Under the pieces are notes generated by a model. That model searched no databases. It was given only the letters and a program-made list of their open reading frames with translations, and was not told where the DNA came from. Source: DATJFH01 sp035495815 (lineage in GTDB: Bacteria > Acidobacteriota > Terriglobia > Bryobacterales > Bryobacteraceae). From it: 52,579 nucleotides of DNA. Below, one piece after another: positions 25,169 through 34,294 of the stretch. A program made the translations under genes and the position numbers. The DNA is taken from positions 1 through 52,579 of the forward strand of contig DATJFH010000343.1 in the NCBI GenBank assembly GCA_035495815.1, read 5' to 3'. The stretch's first letter is position 1. Every line of letters begins with the position of its first letter.

Positions 25169-27300
25169 CGCCCGCCGCCAAGCCGGCGCCGTGGACGGCC
25201 TTCTGGCAGACCGTCGCGCGTTTTCAGCACGAGAAAGTAAACTCCGGGATCGCGCTGCGGAATGCGATCGGCATTGCCGTCCCGCTGGCGGCCGGCGTTG
25301 CCCTGGGCTCGGTGGGAAGCGGACTCATCGGCGCTACCGGGGCGCTGAACATCGCCTTTTCCGACAGCTCCGAACCCTATGCGCACCGAGCGCGGCGAAT
25401 GCTGATCTCGACCGCGCTGGTGACGGCCGCCGTGTTCATCGGCGCCTTGTGCGCCCGGAGCCCGCTGCTGGTGGTAGCGGCGCCAAGCGTGTGGGCCTTC
25501 GCCGCGGGTATCGTGGTGGCGCTCGGAACCACGGCGGCTGACATGGGGGTGGTGAGCCTGGTGACGCTGGTGGTCTTTTCGGCGCAGCCCATGACACCCG
25601 GCCAGGCCGCTTTGTCCGGACTGCTGGCAATGGGAGGCGGGCTGTTGCAGACACTGCTGTCACTCACGCTGTGGCCGGTCCAGAGGTATGAGCCGGAACG
25701 CCGCGCGCTGGGGGCGCTGTATCTGGAGCTTTCGCGCGCGGCAGTGGACACAGCCGCTTCCACCGAAGCTCCGCCCTCCAGCGCGCAGATCACGCAGGCG
25801 CAGGTGGCGTTATCGGCGCCGGGAGGCCATTCGGTTGAAGTCGAGCGCTTCCGGCTGCTGCTCAGCCAGGCGGAACGGATCCGCCTGAGCCTTCTGACGC
25901 TCACGCGGCTGGCCACGCGCATCGGGCGCGAACCGGACACGCAGCGCGAAAGCGAGATACTGGGGCAGGCATTCGCCATATCCTCCCTGCTGCTGAATTC
26001 CGTCGGCGCGTTGCTCCTCGGAAGCGAGCCCGAGAACGAGGCGCCGCGCTGCCTCTCCGAATTGGGGGCGCTGGCCGAGCGTTTGCGCGCGATCGGATCG
26101 ACCCGCGCCGGACCGGTGAAAGCGCTCGGAGTGGACGCCCGCTCGCAGCTCGACGCGCTCGCCGGACAACTCCGTTCGGTGGCCGACCTGGCGGCGTCCA
26201 CATTGCCGGAAGGCATGGCCGTTTTCGATCAGCGGGAGGCCCGTCGGCCCTGGAGATTGCGGCTCAGCGGCACGATCGCCATCCTGCGGGCGAATCTCAC
26301 GCTGAAATCGGCAGCCTTCCGGCATGCGGTCCGGCTGGCGGTCAGCGTTGCGATCGGATCCGGTCTGGCGCAGGCTTTCGCGTGGCGGCGACCTTATTGG
26401 GCGCCGATGACGATCGCCATCGTGCTCAAGCCGGACTTCACCGCCACTTTCGCGCGCGGGGTCCTCCGCCTGGCCGGCACGTTCCTCGGATTACTGCTGG
26501 CGACCGGCCTGTTCCATATGCTTACGCCCCCGCCGTGGGCCCAGGTGGCGCTCATTGCGGCGCTGGCGTTCGTCATGCGCTGGATCGGACCGGCCAACTA
26601 CGGGATCCTGGTAACCAGCGTGACGGCGATGGTGGTGCTTATGATCGCCGCGACCGGCGTTCCCCCCGGCGAGGTGATCGCGGCGCGGGGCCTGGACACT
26701 CTGGCGGGAGGCGCCATCGCGCTGCTGGCCTACGCGGCCTGGCCTACCTGGGAAAAGACGCAGGTCTCCGAAGGAATGGCCCAATTACTGGACGCCTATC
26801 GCGACTACTTTCGCGCCATTCGCGACAGCCACCGGCAGGGTAAAGCCGCCGCCGGCGAGCTGGACCGGACGCGGCTGGCCGGCCGGCTCGCCCGCAGCAA
26901 CCTGGAGGCGTCCATCGACCGTTTGGGCGCCGAGCCGGGCGTGTCCGCCGAAAGAATGACGCTGCTCAGCGCCATGCTGGCCAGCTCGCACCGGCTGGCG
27001 CACGCGATGATGGCTCTCGAGGCTGCGCTGTACGTCAGCTACCCCGTCCCCTCGCGGGATACTTTCCAGACCATGGCGAACCACGTCGAGCTGACACTGT
27101 ACTCGCTGGCCGCCGCCCTGCGCGGTTCGAGGCTTCGGAAAGAGGAGCTACCGGACCTGCGCGAGGATCATCACGCCCTCGTCGGGACCGGCGATTCGCT
27201 GACGGAGCGCTTCGCGCTCGTCAACGTGGAGACCGACCGCATCACGAACAGCCTGAACACGCTGAGCGAAGAAGTTCTGCGCTGGTTGGGAAACCCGTAG
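25165..27300 (+). CDS. FUSC family integral membrane transporter (fusaric/aromatic acid efflux type)
   Basis: 711 residues if started at CTG 25165. Two blocks of membrane helices (about 40-190 and 370-500) flank a cytoplasmic domain of about 180 residues, with a second soluble helical domain at the end, the FUSC/YccS layout. Helix motifs include VNSGIALRNAIGIAVPLAAG, RHAVRLAVSVAIGSGLAQ and WAPMTIAIVLKPDFTATFARG. No ATG, GTG or TTG is in frame between the preceding stop and residue 50; the first is GTG 25312, which would cut off the first helix. The in-frame CTG at 25165 overlaps the DUF1501 stop by four bases and has AAGGA nine bases upstream, so I choose it. Such transporters usually export aromatic acids or drugs. 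Confidence 0.85.
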   Translation: MTPAAKPAPWTAFWQTVARFQHEKVNSGIALRNAIGIAVPLAAGVALGSVGSGLIGATGALNIAFSDSSEPYAHRARRMLISTALVTAAVFIGALCARSPLLVVAAPSVWAFAAGIVVALGTTAADMGVVSLVTLVVFSAQPMTPGQAALSGLLAMGGGLLQTLLSLTLWPVQRYEPERRALGALYLELSRAAVDTAASTEAPPSSAQITQAQVALSAPGGHSVEVERFRLLLSQAERIRLSLLTLTRLATRIGREPDTQRESEILGQAFAISSLLLNSVGALLLGSEPENEAPRCLSELGALAERLRAIGSTRAGPVKALGVDARSQLDALAGQLRSVADLAASTLPEGMAVFDQREARRPWRLRLSGTIAILRANLTLKSAAFRHAVRLAVSVAIGSGLAQAFAWRRPYWAPMTIAIVLKPDFTATFARGVLRLAGTFLGLLLATGLFHMLTPPPWAQVALIAALAFVMRWIGPANYGILVTSVTAMVVLMIAATGVPPGEVIAARGLDTLAGGAIALLAYAAWPTWEKTQVSEGMAQLLDAYRDYFRAIRDSHRQGKAAAGELDRTRLAGRLARSNLEASIDRLGAEPGVSAERMTLLSAMLASSHRLAHAMMALEAALYVSYPVPSRDTFQTMANHVELTLYSLAAALRGSRLRKEELPDLREDHHALVGTGDSLTERFALVNVETDRITNSLNTLSEEVLRWLGNP

Positions 27301-27357
27301 CCACGCGAGCACGCTCCCATCAAGCCCTGACGTAGGATGAAAATGAAAGGCGGATAC

Positions 27358-28371
27358 ATGCCGAAAATGCGAGCGGTGCAGGTAGTGAGCGCCGACGGAC
27401 CCTGGGAAATCGTGGAGCGGGACATCCCCGAGCCGGCCGCCGGATCGGTCCGGGTGAAAGTTCAGGCCTGCGGAATCTGCCATAGCGACAGCATGACGAA
27501 GGAAGGCCACTGGCCGGGAATTCAGTATCCGCGCGTACCCGGACACGAGGTCGCAGGCGTCATCGACGCGATGGGCGCCGCAATCAAGTGATGGAAGCTT
27601 GGAGACCGGGTCGGAATCGGCTGGCACGGCGGGCATTGCGGCTACTGTGATTCCTGCCGCCGGGGCGATTTCGTGACCTGCCGGTTCGAGAACCAGATTT
27701 CGGGTACTTACGACGGCGGCTACGCCGAATACATGGTGGCGCCGGCGGTGGCGCTGGCGCGAATTCCGGACGCGCTGGTTCCGACCGATGCGGCTCCGCT
27801 CATGTGCGCCGGGATCACCACTTTCAACTCCCTCCGCAACAGCGGAGCGCGGGCAGGGGACCTGGTGGCGATTCTCGGCATCGGCGGCCTCGGACATCTC
27901 GGAGTGCAATACGCCGCGCGCATGGGATTCCACACCGTCGCCATCGCCCGCGGCCAGGACAAGGCTCCGCTGGCCTCGCAACCGGGCGCGCACCAGTACA
28001 TCGACAGCCAGTCGCAGAACGTAGTGGAAGAGCTGATGAAGCTGGGAGGCGCGAAAGTGATCCTGGCGACAGTCACCAGCGGCAAGGCGATGAGCTCGGC
28101 AGCCGGCGGCCTGAGGATCGGCGGAAAAATGATCGTTCTCGGAGCCTCGCCGGAGCTGCTCGAGATCTCCGGAATCGAGCTGCTTGGAGGACGCCGCTCC
28201 ATTGCCGGCTGGCCGGCAGGCTCCTCGATCGACTCCCAGGACACCATGGCGTTCAGCGCAAGAGCAGGCGTGCGCCCCATGATCGAAGTATTCCCGCTGG
28301 CGAAGGCGCCCGAGGCCTACGATCGGATAATGAGCGGAAAAGCGAGATTCCGGGTGGTGTTGACGACTTGA
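27358..28371 (+). pseudogene. Zinc-dependent alcohol dehydrogenase interrupted by in-frame UGA
   Basis: A medium-chain dehydrogenase/reductase that should oxidise a primary alcohol with NAD(P). Everything but one codon looks intact: catalytic zinc ligands in CGICHSD and GHEVAG, structural zinc cysteines in GGHCGYCDSCRRGDF, and the Rossmann motif GIGGLGHLG. After VIDAMGAAIK the frame meets TGA (27589-27591) and continues without shift as WKLGDRVGIGWHGG. Homologues as I recall them have Arg or Gly here, so a single change from CGA or GGA explains it; no selenocysteine is expected at this surface loop. Either a recent nonsense mutation, a sequencing error, or readthrough. The start could also be ATG 27337; 27358 fits the family N-terminus (MRAVQVV) better. 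Confidence 0.8.
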
Positions 28372-28495
28372 GGTCGGTCACTCGCAAAGACGAATCCGCA
28401 CTTCGGCGCGATGGTCCGGCCTCGATGCGCCGGGTCTGCCCTCCCGTGACCGGACACGAAATGGCTTTTGGCGGCCGGTACGTTCATGCTCCTCC

Positions 28496-29923
28496 CTACG
28501 TTCCGGGCCGGCGCCGGTGCCAGTCCGTGCGGGTCTGGTACAGCTTGCCGATCGCCACCAGCATGTTCTCCGAGAACGGCGTTCCCACCAGTTGCACCGC
28601 CACAGGCAGTTTCCCCGCGAATCCGCAGGGCAGCGAAAGCGCGGGATAGCCCACCAGATTGCCGGCCGCGATCAGGTTGTTCATCCCCGGTACGGCTGGC
28701 ACAGGCCGGTCGCCCAGGCCGCGGTCGAGCGGATCGGTCAGCTTCGGCGCCGGGCCGTAGCGGGAGGGCGCCAGAATGATGTCCAGGTCCGCGAACAGCC
28801 GGCGAAACGCTTGCTTCATCTCGCCCCGTATGCGCATGGCTTTCAGATAGTCCGCCGCGCTGATCCCCAGACTGGCCTTGAGACCGGCGATCTGCTTGGC
28901 ATCGGCCAGCTCATCGACCTTGCCGCTGCGGATCAGAGGCTCGAAGATCGAGCCGGCTTCGGCCCCCATGACGGTGGACACCACGGGCCCGTATGGAAAA
29001 TCCGGCAGCCTGGTCTCGACCAGCGCCAGACCCATCGCCCTGAACTCCGCCACCGCTTTCTCGAACGCGGGACGCGCCTCCGGCTCCGCCCAGTCGGTGA
29101 AATCGCCCGGGGCGAAGCCGACGCGGATGTCCGCCATCTTGCGGACGAATTGCGGGGCGTAGTAAAAGCTCTTGCCGGCCGAGCCCGGATCGTCATTATC
29201 GCCGCCGGCGAGCGCCTGCAGAGCCAGCGCGCAGTCCTCGGCCGAGTGGCACATGGGACCCAGCTTGTCCAGAGTCCAGGAGAGCGCCATCGCGCCGTGA
29301 CGGCTTACCAGGCCATAAGTAGGTCGCAGCCCGGTGAGGCCGCAGAAAGCCGACGGCGTAAGAATCGAGCCCGACGTCTCCGACCCGATGGCCCAGGGAA
29401 CCAGCCCGGCCGCCACAGCGCTGCCCGAGCCGCTCGACGAGCCTCCGGACCACCGGCTGCGGTCCCAGGGATTGATGCCCGGACCGGTGAGGGAAGCGGC
29501 CGCGAATCGGTACCCCGGCCCGCCGGCCAGCTCCACCATGGACAGCTTGCCGATCAGGACTCCGCCCGCTTTGTCCATCTTCTTCAGCGCCGCTGCGTCG
29601 TAATCGAACACCTGGCCCGCGTAGGGTTTGGCGCCCCAGGTGGTCGGGACGCCCGCCAGGCTTAGCAGGTCTTTGGCGCCGAAGGGAACACCCATCAGCG
29701 GGCTGCGAAAGCGGTCGCGCTTGATGTCGTCGTCGATTTCTTTCGCCTTGCGTACGGCGCGCTCGGTGAGCGGCAGCGCCAGCGCGTTATAACGGGGCCC
29801 CAGCTTCTCCAGCCGTGCCGTGAAAGCGCGCGTCAATTCCAGGGCCGAGATCTCTTTCGATTTCAGACGCGCGTTCCACTCCGTGATGGTGGAGAAGAAG
29901 TGCTCTTCCGGGAGGTCGGCCAT
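28496..29923 (-). CDS. Amidase of the amidase-signature family
   Basis: 475 residues; hydrolyses a carboxylic amide through a Ser-cisSer-Lys triad. Lys84 is in PFGAKD, cis-Ser about 162 in WSGGSSSGSGSAVAAG, and the nucleophile Ser186 in GSETSGSI. The length is normal. The gene has no signal of its own, yet it starts six bases after the stop of a 63-codon gene encoding a Tat signal plus short helix. I recall this two-gene arrangement from related bacteria; the microprotein may export or anchor the amidase. The operon order on the minus strand is serine hydrolase, microprotein, amidase. Substrate unknown (peptide amides or aryl amides are possible). Confidence 0.93.
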   Translation of the reverse strand: MADLPEEHFFSTITEWNARLKSKEISALELTRAFTARLEKLGPRYNALALPLTERAVRKAKEIDDDIKRDRFRSPLMGVPFGAKDLLSLAGVPTTWGAKPYAGQVFDYDAAALKKMDKAGGVLIGKLSMVELAGGPGYRFAAASLTGPGINPWDRSRWSGGSSSGSGSAVAAGLVPWAIGSETSGSILTPSAFCGLTGLRPTYGLVSRHGAMALSWTLDKLGPMCHSAEDCALALQALAGGDNDDPGSAGKSFYYAPQFVRKMADIRVGFAPGDFTDWAEPEARPAFEKAVAEFRAMGLALVETRLPDFPYGPVVSTVMGAEAGSIFEPLIRSGKVDELADAKQIAGLKASLGISAADYLKAMRIRGEMKQAFRRLFADLDIILAPSRYGPAPKLTDPLDRGLGDRPVPAVPGMNNLIAAGNLVGYPALSLPCGFAGKLPVAVQLVGTPFSENMLVAIGKLYQTRTDWHRRRPGT

Positions 29924-29928
29924 TTCGC

Positions 29929-30120
29929 TCAGGCCTTGAACTGGAAGGCCGGCTCGGCCGCCATGCTGATTTCGTGCTTGAGCAGGGCCTCGGAGTTGCG
30001 GGCCAGTTGCCGCCGGGCCTGCTCCAACTCGTCCGCCGCAGCCGGCGGTCTCTCCTGCGTTTGGGCCGCGGCCGCGCCGGCCACCGCCAGCGACGCCAGC
30101 TCTCTGCGCGAGATCTTCAT
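29929..30120 (-). CDS. Tat-signal microprotein
   Basis: A 63-residue protein: MKISRRELASLAVAG-A-AAAQ is a twin-arginine signal (SRREL then a short hydrophobic core), followed by a charged helix (ELEQARRQLARNSEALLKHE) and a tail ending EPAFQFKA. It lies between a serine hydrolase gene (19 bases upstream) and an amidase gene (5 bases between stop and start). TATAAT with a six-base gap before the ATG suggests its own leaderless promoter. The likely role is as an exported helper carrying the amidase through Tat in trans; this is inference. Alternatively it and the amidase were once one gene. Confidence 0.65.
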   Translation of the reverse strand: MKISRRELASLAVAGAAAAQTQERPPAAADELEQARRQLARNSEALLKHEISMAAEPAFQFKA

Positions 30121-30126
30121 ACGGCC

Positions 30127-30132
30127 ATTATA
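30127..30132 (-). promoter_or_regulatory. TATAAT six bases before the microprotein start
   Basis: On the minus strand TATAAT, GGCCGT, ATG. It lies in the 19-base gap after the serine hydrolase stop and could drive microprotein-amidase expression independently, as a leaderless transcript. Confidence 0.45.
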
Positions 30133-30139
30133 AGGCCGG

Positions 30140-31315
30140 CTACTTCGCGTACACCGCGCGCTCGAAATCCTCGAGCAGCGAGCGGGGGCCGTCGTCGAGC
30201 GCCGGCGACATCTGCGTCATCAGCACGGCGCACACTTTCTTCTCCCGGTCGATCCAGAAAAAAGTGTTGAGGCTGCCGGCCCACGTCATGGAGTAGGCGC
30301 CGCGGCCCCAGTCCACCGGTTTGGTATTGAGCGCAAATCCGAGACCGAACTTGTCCAGCCCGCCGGGAAGCGTCGCCGCGTCCCTGATCAGCTGCGGATC
30401 CAGGCTGGTAAAGGGCGTCAGGACGAGAGCGCCGATCTGGTTTCGTCCCATCTCCGCCACCGATTCCGTGCGGAGAATCCGCGCGCCTCCGAGGCTGCCG
30501 CCGGCCATCAGGGCTCGGGCGAATCTCATGTAATCGGAAGCGGTGGAGAAGAGCCCGCCGCCTCCGCTGAAGAACGTCACTGGCTTCAGGGGCGCGCGCG
30601 TGTGACGCTCCAGTGTCCCGTCCTTCTTCCGGTGATACGAGGCAGCGATCCGCGGCTGCTTTTCAGCAGGCACGTTGAAGAAGGTGTCGTCCATTCCGAG
30701 CGGCGCGAAGATCGCCGTGCGGAAGTAGGCTTCGAGCGATTGTCCGCTCATTTTCTCCACCAGCTTTCCCAGCCAGTCTACGCTGATGCCGTACTCCCAC
30801 CGGGCGCCGGGATCGAACAGGAGCGGCGCGCCGAGAAAGCGCTGATCGCCGGTTCTCATCCCCGGAGCCTTGCCCGCCGCGACGTAGTCGTGCAGTTCGC
30901 GGTTCATGAATTCGTAACCGAACCCGGAGGTATGTGTCAGCAGCTGGCGGACGGTCAGGCGGCTCTTCGGCGGCCGCAGTTTACCGCCCTCGAGCACGCG
31001 CGCTTCAGCCAGCTCCGGAAGATAAGCCGCCGCCGGCGCGTCGAGCTTGATCCTTCCGGCTTCGACCATCTGCATGACCGCGACCGACGTAACCGGCTTC
31101 GTCATGGACGCTATGATCAGAATCGCGCTGCTGTCCATACCGAAGGCGCCTTGGTAAGTGATCGCGTCGCCGGTTGCCACCATCGCCACCACGGCGGGGA
31201 CCCGATTCTGGCCGACGGCGTTCCGCAACAGGTCGTCCAGAGTCTTGCGATCGCCGGCGGCCGCCGCCAGGGCCGTCAGCAGCAGTGTGGCGGTCGCCAA
31301 AATATTGGCCGGCAT
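30140..31315 (-). CDS. Exported serine hydrolase, class C beta-lactamase / DD-peptidase family
   Basis: 391 residues. A signal peptide (1-20) directs it to the envelope. The active-site motif SxxK is Ser70-Met-Thr-Lys73 in IASMTKPVTSVAVMQ, and the second motif Y-x-x is Tyr175-Gly in WEYGISVDWLGKLVE, as in esterase-type members (EstB-like) of the family. RQLLTHTSGFGYE and a late region (WAGSLNTFFWIDREKK) complete the fold. True beta-lactam resistance is unlikely from sequence alone; esterase or peptidase activity is more typical. TATTCT lies seven bases before ATG 31315, suggesting a leaderless start. First gene of the hydrolase-microprotein-amidase operon and divergent from the sulfatase gene with only 38 bases between. 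Confidence 0.92.
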   Translation of the reverse strand: MPANILATATLLLTALAAAAGDRKTLDDLLRNAVGQNRVPAVVAMVATGDAITYQGAFGMDSSAILIIASMTKPVTSVAVMQMVEAGRIKLDAPAAAYLPELAEARVLEGGKLRPPKSRLTVRQLLTHTSGFGYEFMNRELHDYVAAGKAPGMRTGDQRFLGAPLLFDPGARWEYGISVDWLGKLVEKMSGQSLEAYFRTAIFAPLGMDDTFFNVPAEKQPRIAASYHRKKDGTLERHTRAPLKPVTFFSGGGGLFSTASDYMRFARALMAGGSLGGARILRTESVAEMGRNQIGALVLTPFTSLDPQLIRDAATLPGGLDKFGLGFALNTKPVDWGRGAYSMTWAGSLNTFFWIDREKKVCAVLMTQMSPALDDGPRSLLEDFERAVYAK

Positions 31316-31322
31316 CGGTTTC

Positions 31323-31347
31323 AGAATACACCGTAAAGTGGAATAAT
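31323..31347. promoter_or_regulatory. Overlapping divergent -10 elements of serine hydrolase and sulfatase genes
   Basis: Minus strand: TATTCT (31323-31328), seven bases before ATG 31315. Plus strand: AATAAT (31342-31347), six bases before ATG 31354. Both imply leaderless transcripts. The two promoters lie back to back in 38 bases, so they may compete or be co-regulated. Confidence 0.45.
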
Positions 31348-31353
31348 CTACTC

Positions 31354-32865
31354 ATGACGACACGCCGTAATGCACTCCAGGCATTTGCCGGTCTGGCCGC
31401 CGCCCCCGGCATCCTTCGAGCCAAGCGAACCCCCGGCGACAAGCCCAATCTCCTGTTCCTCTGGACCGATCAGCAACGCGCCGATTCGATGGGCGCATAC
31501 GGCAACACGCGCTACCGCGTTCCTGTGTGGAACAAGCTGGCCGCCGAGTGCGTGGTGTTCGACCGCTGCTACGACGCGCAGCCCGTTTGCACGCCGGCGC
31601 GCTCCTGCGTGATGACCGGCACGTGGCCGCACCAGAACGGGTGTCTGCACAACAACATCCGCCTGCGCGCCGACGTCAAGACCATGCCCGAGCTGCTGGA
31701 CGATTCCAGCTACCGCACCGGCTACATGGGCAAATGGCACCTGGGCGACGAGATCTTCGCGCAACGCGGCTTCCAGGAGTGGCGCGCGATCGAGGACGGC
31801 ATTTATCAGTCCTATTATTCGGAGGGACGCGACAAGACTGCCCGGAGCGCGTATCACCACTTCCTGCTCAGCCAGGGTTACAAGCCGGACGACCTGAAGC
31901 ATAATGCCTTCTCGCGGAACTTCGCCACCAAGGTCCCGGTGGAGCATTCGAAGCCATCGTTCCTGGCGCAGGAAGCGGCCAAATTCATTATGAAGAGCGG
32001 CAACAACCCCTGGATGCTGTATGTGAATACGCTCGAGCCGCACACTCCCTTCTCCAGCGCGCTGAACGATCTGCATACGCCGGAGGAAGCGCCGCTGCAG
32101 AAAAATTATCCCGGCGTCCCGGCAGGGCCCGAGCCGGAGGCGTATAAGAAAAAGCGCGCCGGATTCGTCGCCGGGAAAGGCGAGGAGAAGGGCTTCGATC
32201 TCTCGAAGCCCGAAGGCTGGCATCGGATGCACCGCAACTACGCCGGACTCTGCTCCCTCGTAGACCAGGCGTGGGGACGCATTCTCTGGGCGCTCGAAGC
32301 GTCCGGCCAGCTCGAGAACACGATCATCGTGCACACTTCGGATCACGGGGAAATGATGGGCTCGCATTCCCTCATGGCCAAGTCGGTGATGTACGAGGAA
32401 GCGGTGCGCGTCCCGTTCCTGCTGCGCGTGCCGTTCCGCAATCAGAAGCCGCATCACATCGCGCAGCCGGTGAGCCACATCGACATGGTTCCGACGCTGC
32501 TCGACCTGATGGGGAAGAAGGACGTGAGCGGGCTGGCCGGTCAAACGCTGACTCCGGCGCTGCTCGGCAAGCGCAAGCCCGACGATGTTTTCATCGAGTG
32601 GAACCGGGAGGAGGGCGCGAACGGCGGCCCGCAGTGCCGCACGGTAGTGACTCCCGACGGCTGGAAGATGGCCGTTCATGACACCGACGCCTGCATGCTG
32701 TTCGACCGCAACAAGGATCCCCTGGAAATGAACAATCTGTACTACAAGCCGGAGCACGCCGCGACGGTGAAAAAGCTGCGGGCGAAGATCGAAGGATTCC
32801 AGAAGAAGAACAACGACAAGATGCCGATGCCGGAGATGGGCGGCGCGCCTCCCACCGGCGCCTGA
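31354..32865 (+). CDS. Exported sulfatase (type I, formylglycine-dependent)
   Basis: 503 residues. The N-terminus (TTRRNALQAFAGLAAAPG) is a Tat-like signal. The sulfatase signature is CTPARSCVMTGTWP, with Cys79 as the residue converted to formylglycine by a maturation enzyme not present in this window. Metal-binding motifs are TDQQRADSMGAYG (Asp39) and HTSDHGEMMGSHSLMAKS in the C-terminal half; GYMGKWHLG is the conserved Lys/His motif. Length and order are usual for arylsulfatase/choline-sulfatase-like enzymes. It probably removes sulfate from polysaccharides or small esters. The ATG is preferred over longer frames because it begins the signal and has AATAAT six bases upstream. The next gene starts 42 bases downstream. 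Confidence 0.93.
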   Translation: MTTRRNALQAFAGLAAAPGILRAKRTPGDKPNLLFLWTDQQRADSMGAYGNTRYRVPVWNKLAAECVVFDRCYDAQPVCTPARSCVMTGTWPHQNGCLHNNIRLRADVKTMPELLDDSSYRTGYMGKWHLGDEIFAQRGFQEWRAIEDGIYQSYYSEGRDKTARSAYHHFLLSQGYKPDDLKHNAFSRNFATKVPVEHSKPSFLAQEAAKFIMKSGNNPWMLYVNTLEPHTPFSSALNDLHTPEEAPLQKNYPGVPAGPEPEAYKKKRAGFVAGKGEEKGFDLSKPEGWHRMHRNYAGLCSLVDQAWGRILWALEASGQLENTIIVHTSDHGEMMGSHSLMAKSVMYEEAVRVPFLLRVPFRNQKPHHIAQPVSHIDMVPTLLDLMGKKDVSGLAGQTLTPALLGKRKPDDVFIEWNREEGANGGPQCRTVVTPDGWKMAVHDTDACMLFDRNKDPLEMNNLYYKPEHAATVKKLRAKIEGFQKKNNDKMPMPEMGGAPPTGA

Positions 32866-32895
32866 GATTCGAATCCGGCGGCTGTGCAGCCCAGC

Positions 32896-32901
32896 TACAA
32901 T
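32896..32901 (+). promoter_or_regulatory. TACAAT six bases before ATG 32908
   Basis: TACAAT, TAAGTC, ATG, with no Shine-Dalgarno sequence; a leaderless promoter candidate. Confidence 0.4.
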
Positions 32902-32907
32902 TAAGTC

Positions 32908-34290
32908 ATGTTGTTTGCCTTGGCGCTGGCGTTGGCCAGCCCCGCCGATTGGGTTCCGGTCCGCTGGAACTGGACCGATCCGGTCACGCTGGAACTTCTG
33001 CAGGGAACCCCCGTCAACTGCCTTCTGCTGAAGTGGGATCCCGCGCGGGCGCAAGCCATAACAGACTTTGCCGCGCAGGCCGCGGGGCGCCAGGTGACGA
33101 CTTTGGCGGTGATTGAGCCGAAAGGCGACACGCTCGAAGCCGCCCGGCAGGCGGTCCGCGCCAAACTCACGGGGATCGTGCTCGAAGGCGAATTCCCCGA
33201 TGGAACCGCCGCGCGCGTGCGGGACGCAACGGCCGATTCGAAGCCCGTGATCATCGAGATGACCACGCGCAGCCGCTTGAAACTCGATGGCGCCGCCCCG
33301 GTTCTGGCCACCAATCAGGGAGTCTGGGCCGGGGTTCAGGTCATGGAGGACGGCCACGCCAAGTCCGGCCCCTCGGGGACGCCGTGGATCGATACGAACA
33401 GCGGATTCATCCGTGCTGTCCGGGCCTGGGGTGAGACTCCGCTCTGGCTCGGCAACCTGCCGCCTCCGAACACCGTGGTCAGCGGCGAGCGGTATTTGCA
33501 GGCCATCGGGGACGCCGCCATGGTGGGGGCGCGCTGGGTCGTTGCGCTGGATGCCGATTTCGCCAAGCGGCTCCGGGAGAAGGACGCATCGGCGCTGAAA
33601 CAGTGGCGCCGCATGGGACAGCATCTGCAGTTTTACGAAAGTCACAAGGAGTGGCGCACCTTCAAGCCGGGCGGCAAATTCGCACTCGTGCAGGACGTGA
33701 AGGACGGCGCGCTGCTGTCCGGAGGCATCCTCGACATGATCGCGGTGAAGCACACGCCTGTGCGTCCGGTGCCTCGCCAGAGGCTGAGTCCGGCGGCGTT
33801 CAAGGACGTGACGATGGCCGTGAACGTCGATGCCGAGTCCCTGACACCGGAGGAGAAAGACGTGCTGCGCTCGTTCACACGGTCCGGCGGCACGCTGCTT
33901 ACGGGTCCTCCGGGATGGAAAGCGCATACCGCGCCCGGCGCCGATCAGATCACGCTCGAGAAGCAGGAGATGGAGCGGCTCGATTCCATCTGGAAGGAAG
34001 TGAACTCCATGATCGGACGGCGCAACCTCGGCGCCCGGCTGTTCAATGTGTCGACGATGTTGTCCGACCTGCTGACGTCGCCGGACGGTAAGGAGGCCCT
34101 GATTCAGCTTGTCAATTTCGCCGACTATCCGGTGGAGTCGGTGACGGTGCACGTGCTCGGCAATTACAAGCGGGCCCGCCTCTATTCGCCCGAGGAAGGA
34201 GAGCGCACGCTGGAAGTTTACAAGAACGACGAGGGAACCGGCGTCGATATCGACAAGGTTTCCGTGTGCGCGACTTTACGGTTAGACTAA
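32908..34290 (+). CDS. Secreted protein of unknown function, glycosidase-like architecture
   Basis: 460 residues with a short signal peptide (LFALALALASPADW). The first 240 residues alternate strands and helices in a TIM-barrel-like manner (VNCLLLKWDP, LTGIVLEGEF, KPVIIEMTTRSR, GARWVVALDAD). About 290-345 looks like a glutamine-amidotransferase-like or beta-galactosidase trimerisation-type domain (TMAVNVDAESLTPEEKD, FTRSGGTLLTGPPGW), and a beta-sandwich ends the protein (LIQLVNFADYPVESVTVHV). No catalytic residues can be named. The layout suggests a carbohydrate-active protein, in line with the sulfatase upstream. The DUF362 gene follows four bases after its stop. I do not recognise a named family. 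Confidence 0.7.
   Translation: MLFALALALASPADWVPVRWNWTDPVTLELLQGTPVNCLLLKWDPARAQAITDFAAQAAGRQVTTLAVIEPKGDTLEAARQAVRAKLTGIVLEGEFPDGTAARVRDATADSKPVIIEMTTRSRLKLDGAAPVLATNQGVWAGVQVMEDGHAKSGPSGTPWIDTNSGFIRAVRAWGETPLWLGNLPPPNTVVSGERYLQAIGDAAMVGARWVVALDADFAKRLREKDASALKQWRRMGQHLQFYESHKEWRTFKPGGKFALVQDVKDGALLSGGILDMIAVKHTPVRPVPRQRLSPAAFKDVTMAVNVDAESLTPEEKDVLRSFTRSGGTLLTGPPGWKAHTAPGADQITLEKQEMERLDSIWKEVNSMIGRRNLGARLFNVSTMLSDLLTSPDGKEALIQLVNFADYPVESVTVHVLGNYKRARLYSPEEGERTLEVYKNDEGTGVDIDKVSVCATLRLD
34283..34288 (+). promoter_or_regulatory. TAGACT six bases before ATG 34295
   Basis: TAGACT, AAACCT, ATG: the same spacing as at neighbouring genes, here overlapping the stop of the upstream gene. It matches TATAAT at only four of six bases, so it may be fortuitous. 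Confidence 0.25.
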
Positions 34291-34294
34291 ACCT

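Noticed and set aside
27589..27591. UGA in the alcohol dehydrogenase as a selenocysteine codon
   Set aside because: The position is a variable loop residue, not a Cys or a redox site in the family as I know it, and no hairpin as convincing as that at 415-444 follows. A nonsense mutation is simpler.
31348..34152. Long minus-strand open frame (about 930 codons)
   Set aside because: It runs antisense to the sulfatase and the following gene and shows no protein motifs; again a mirror frame.
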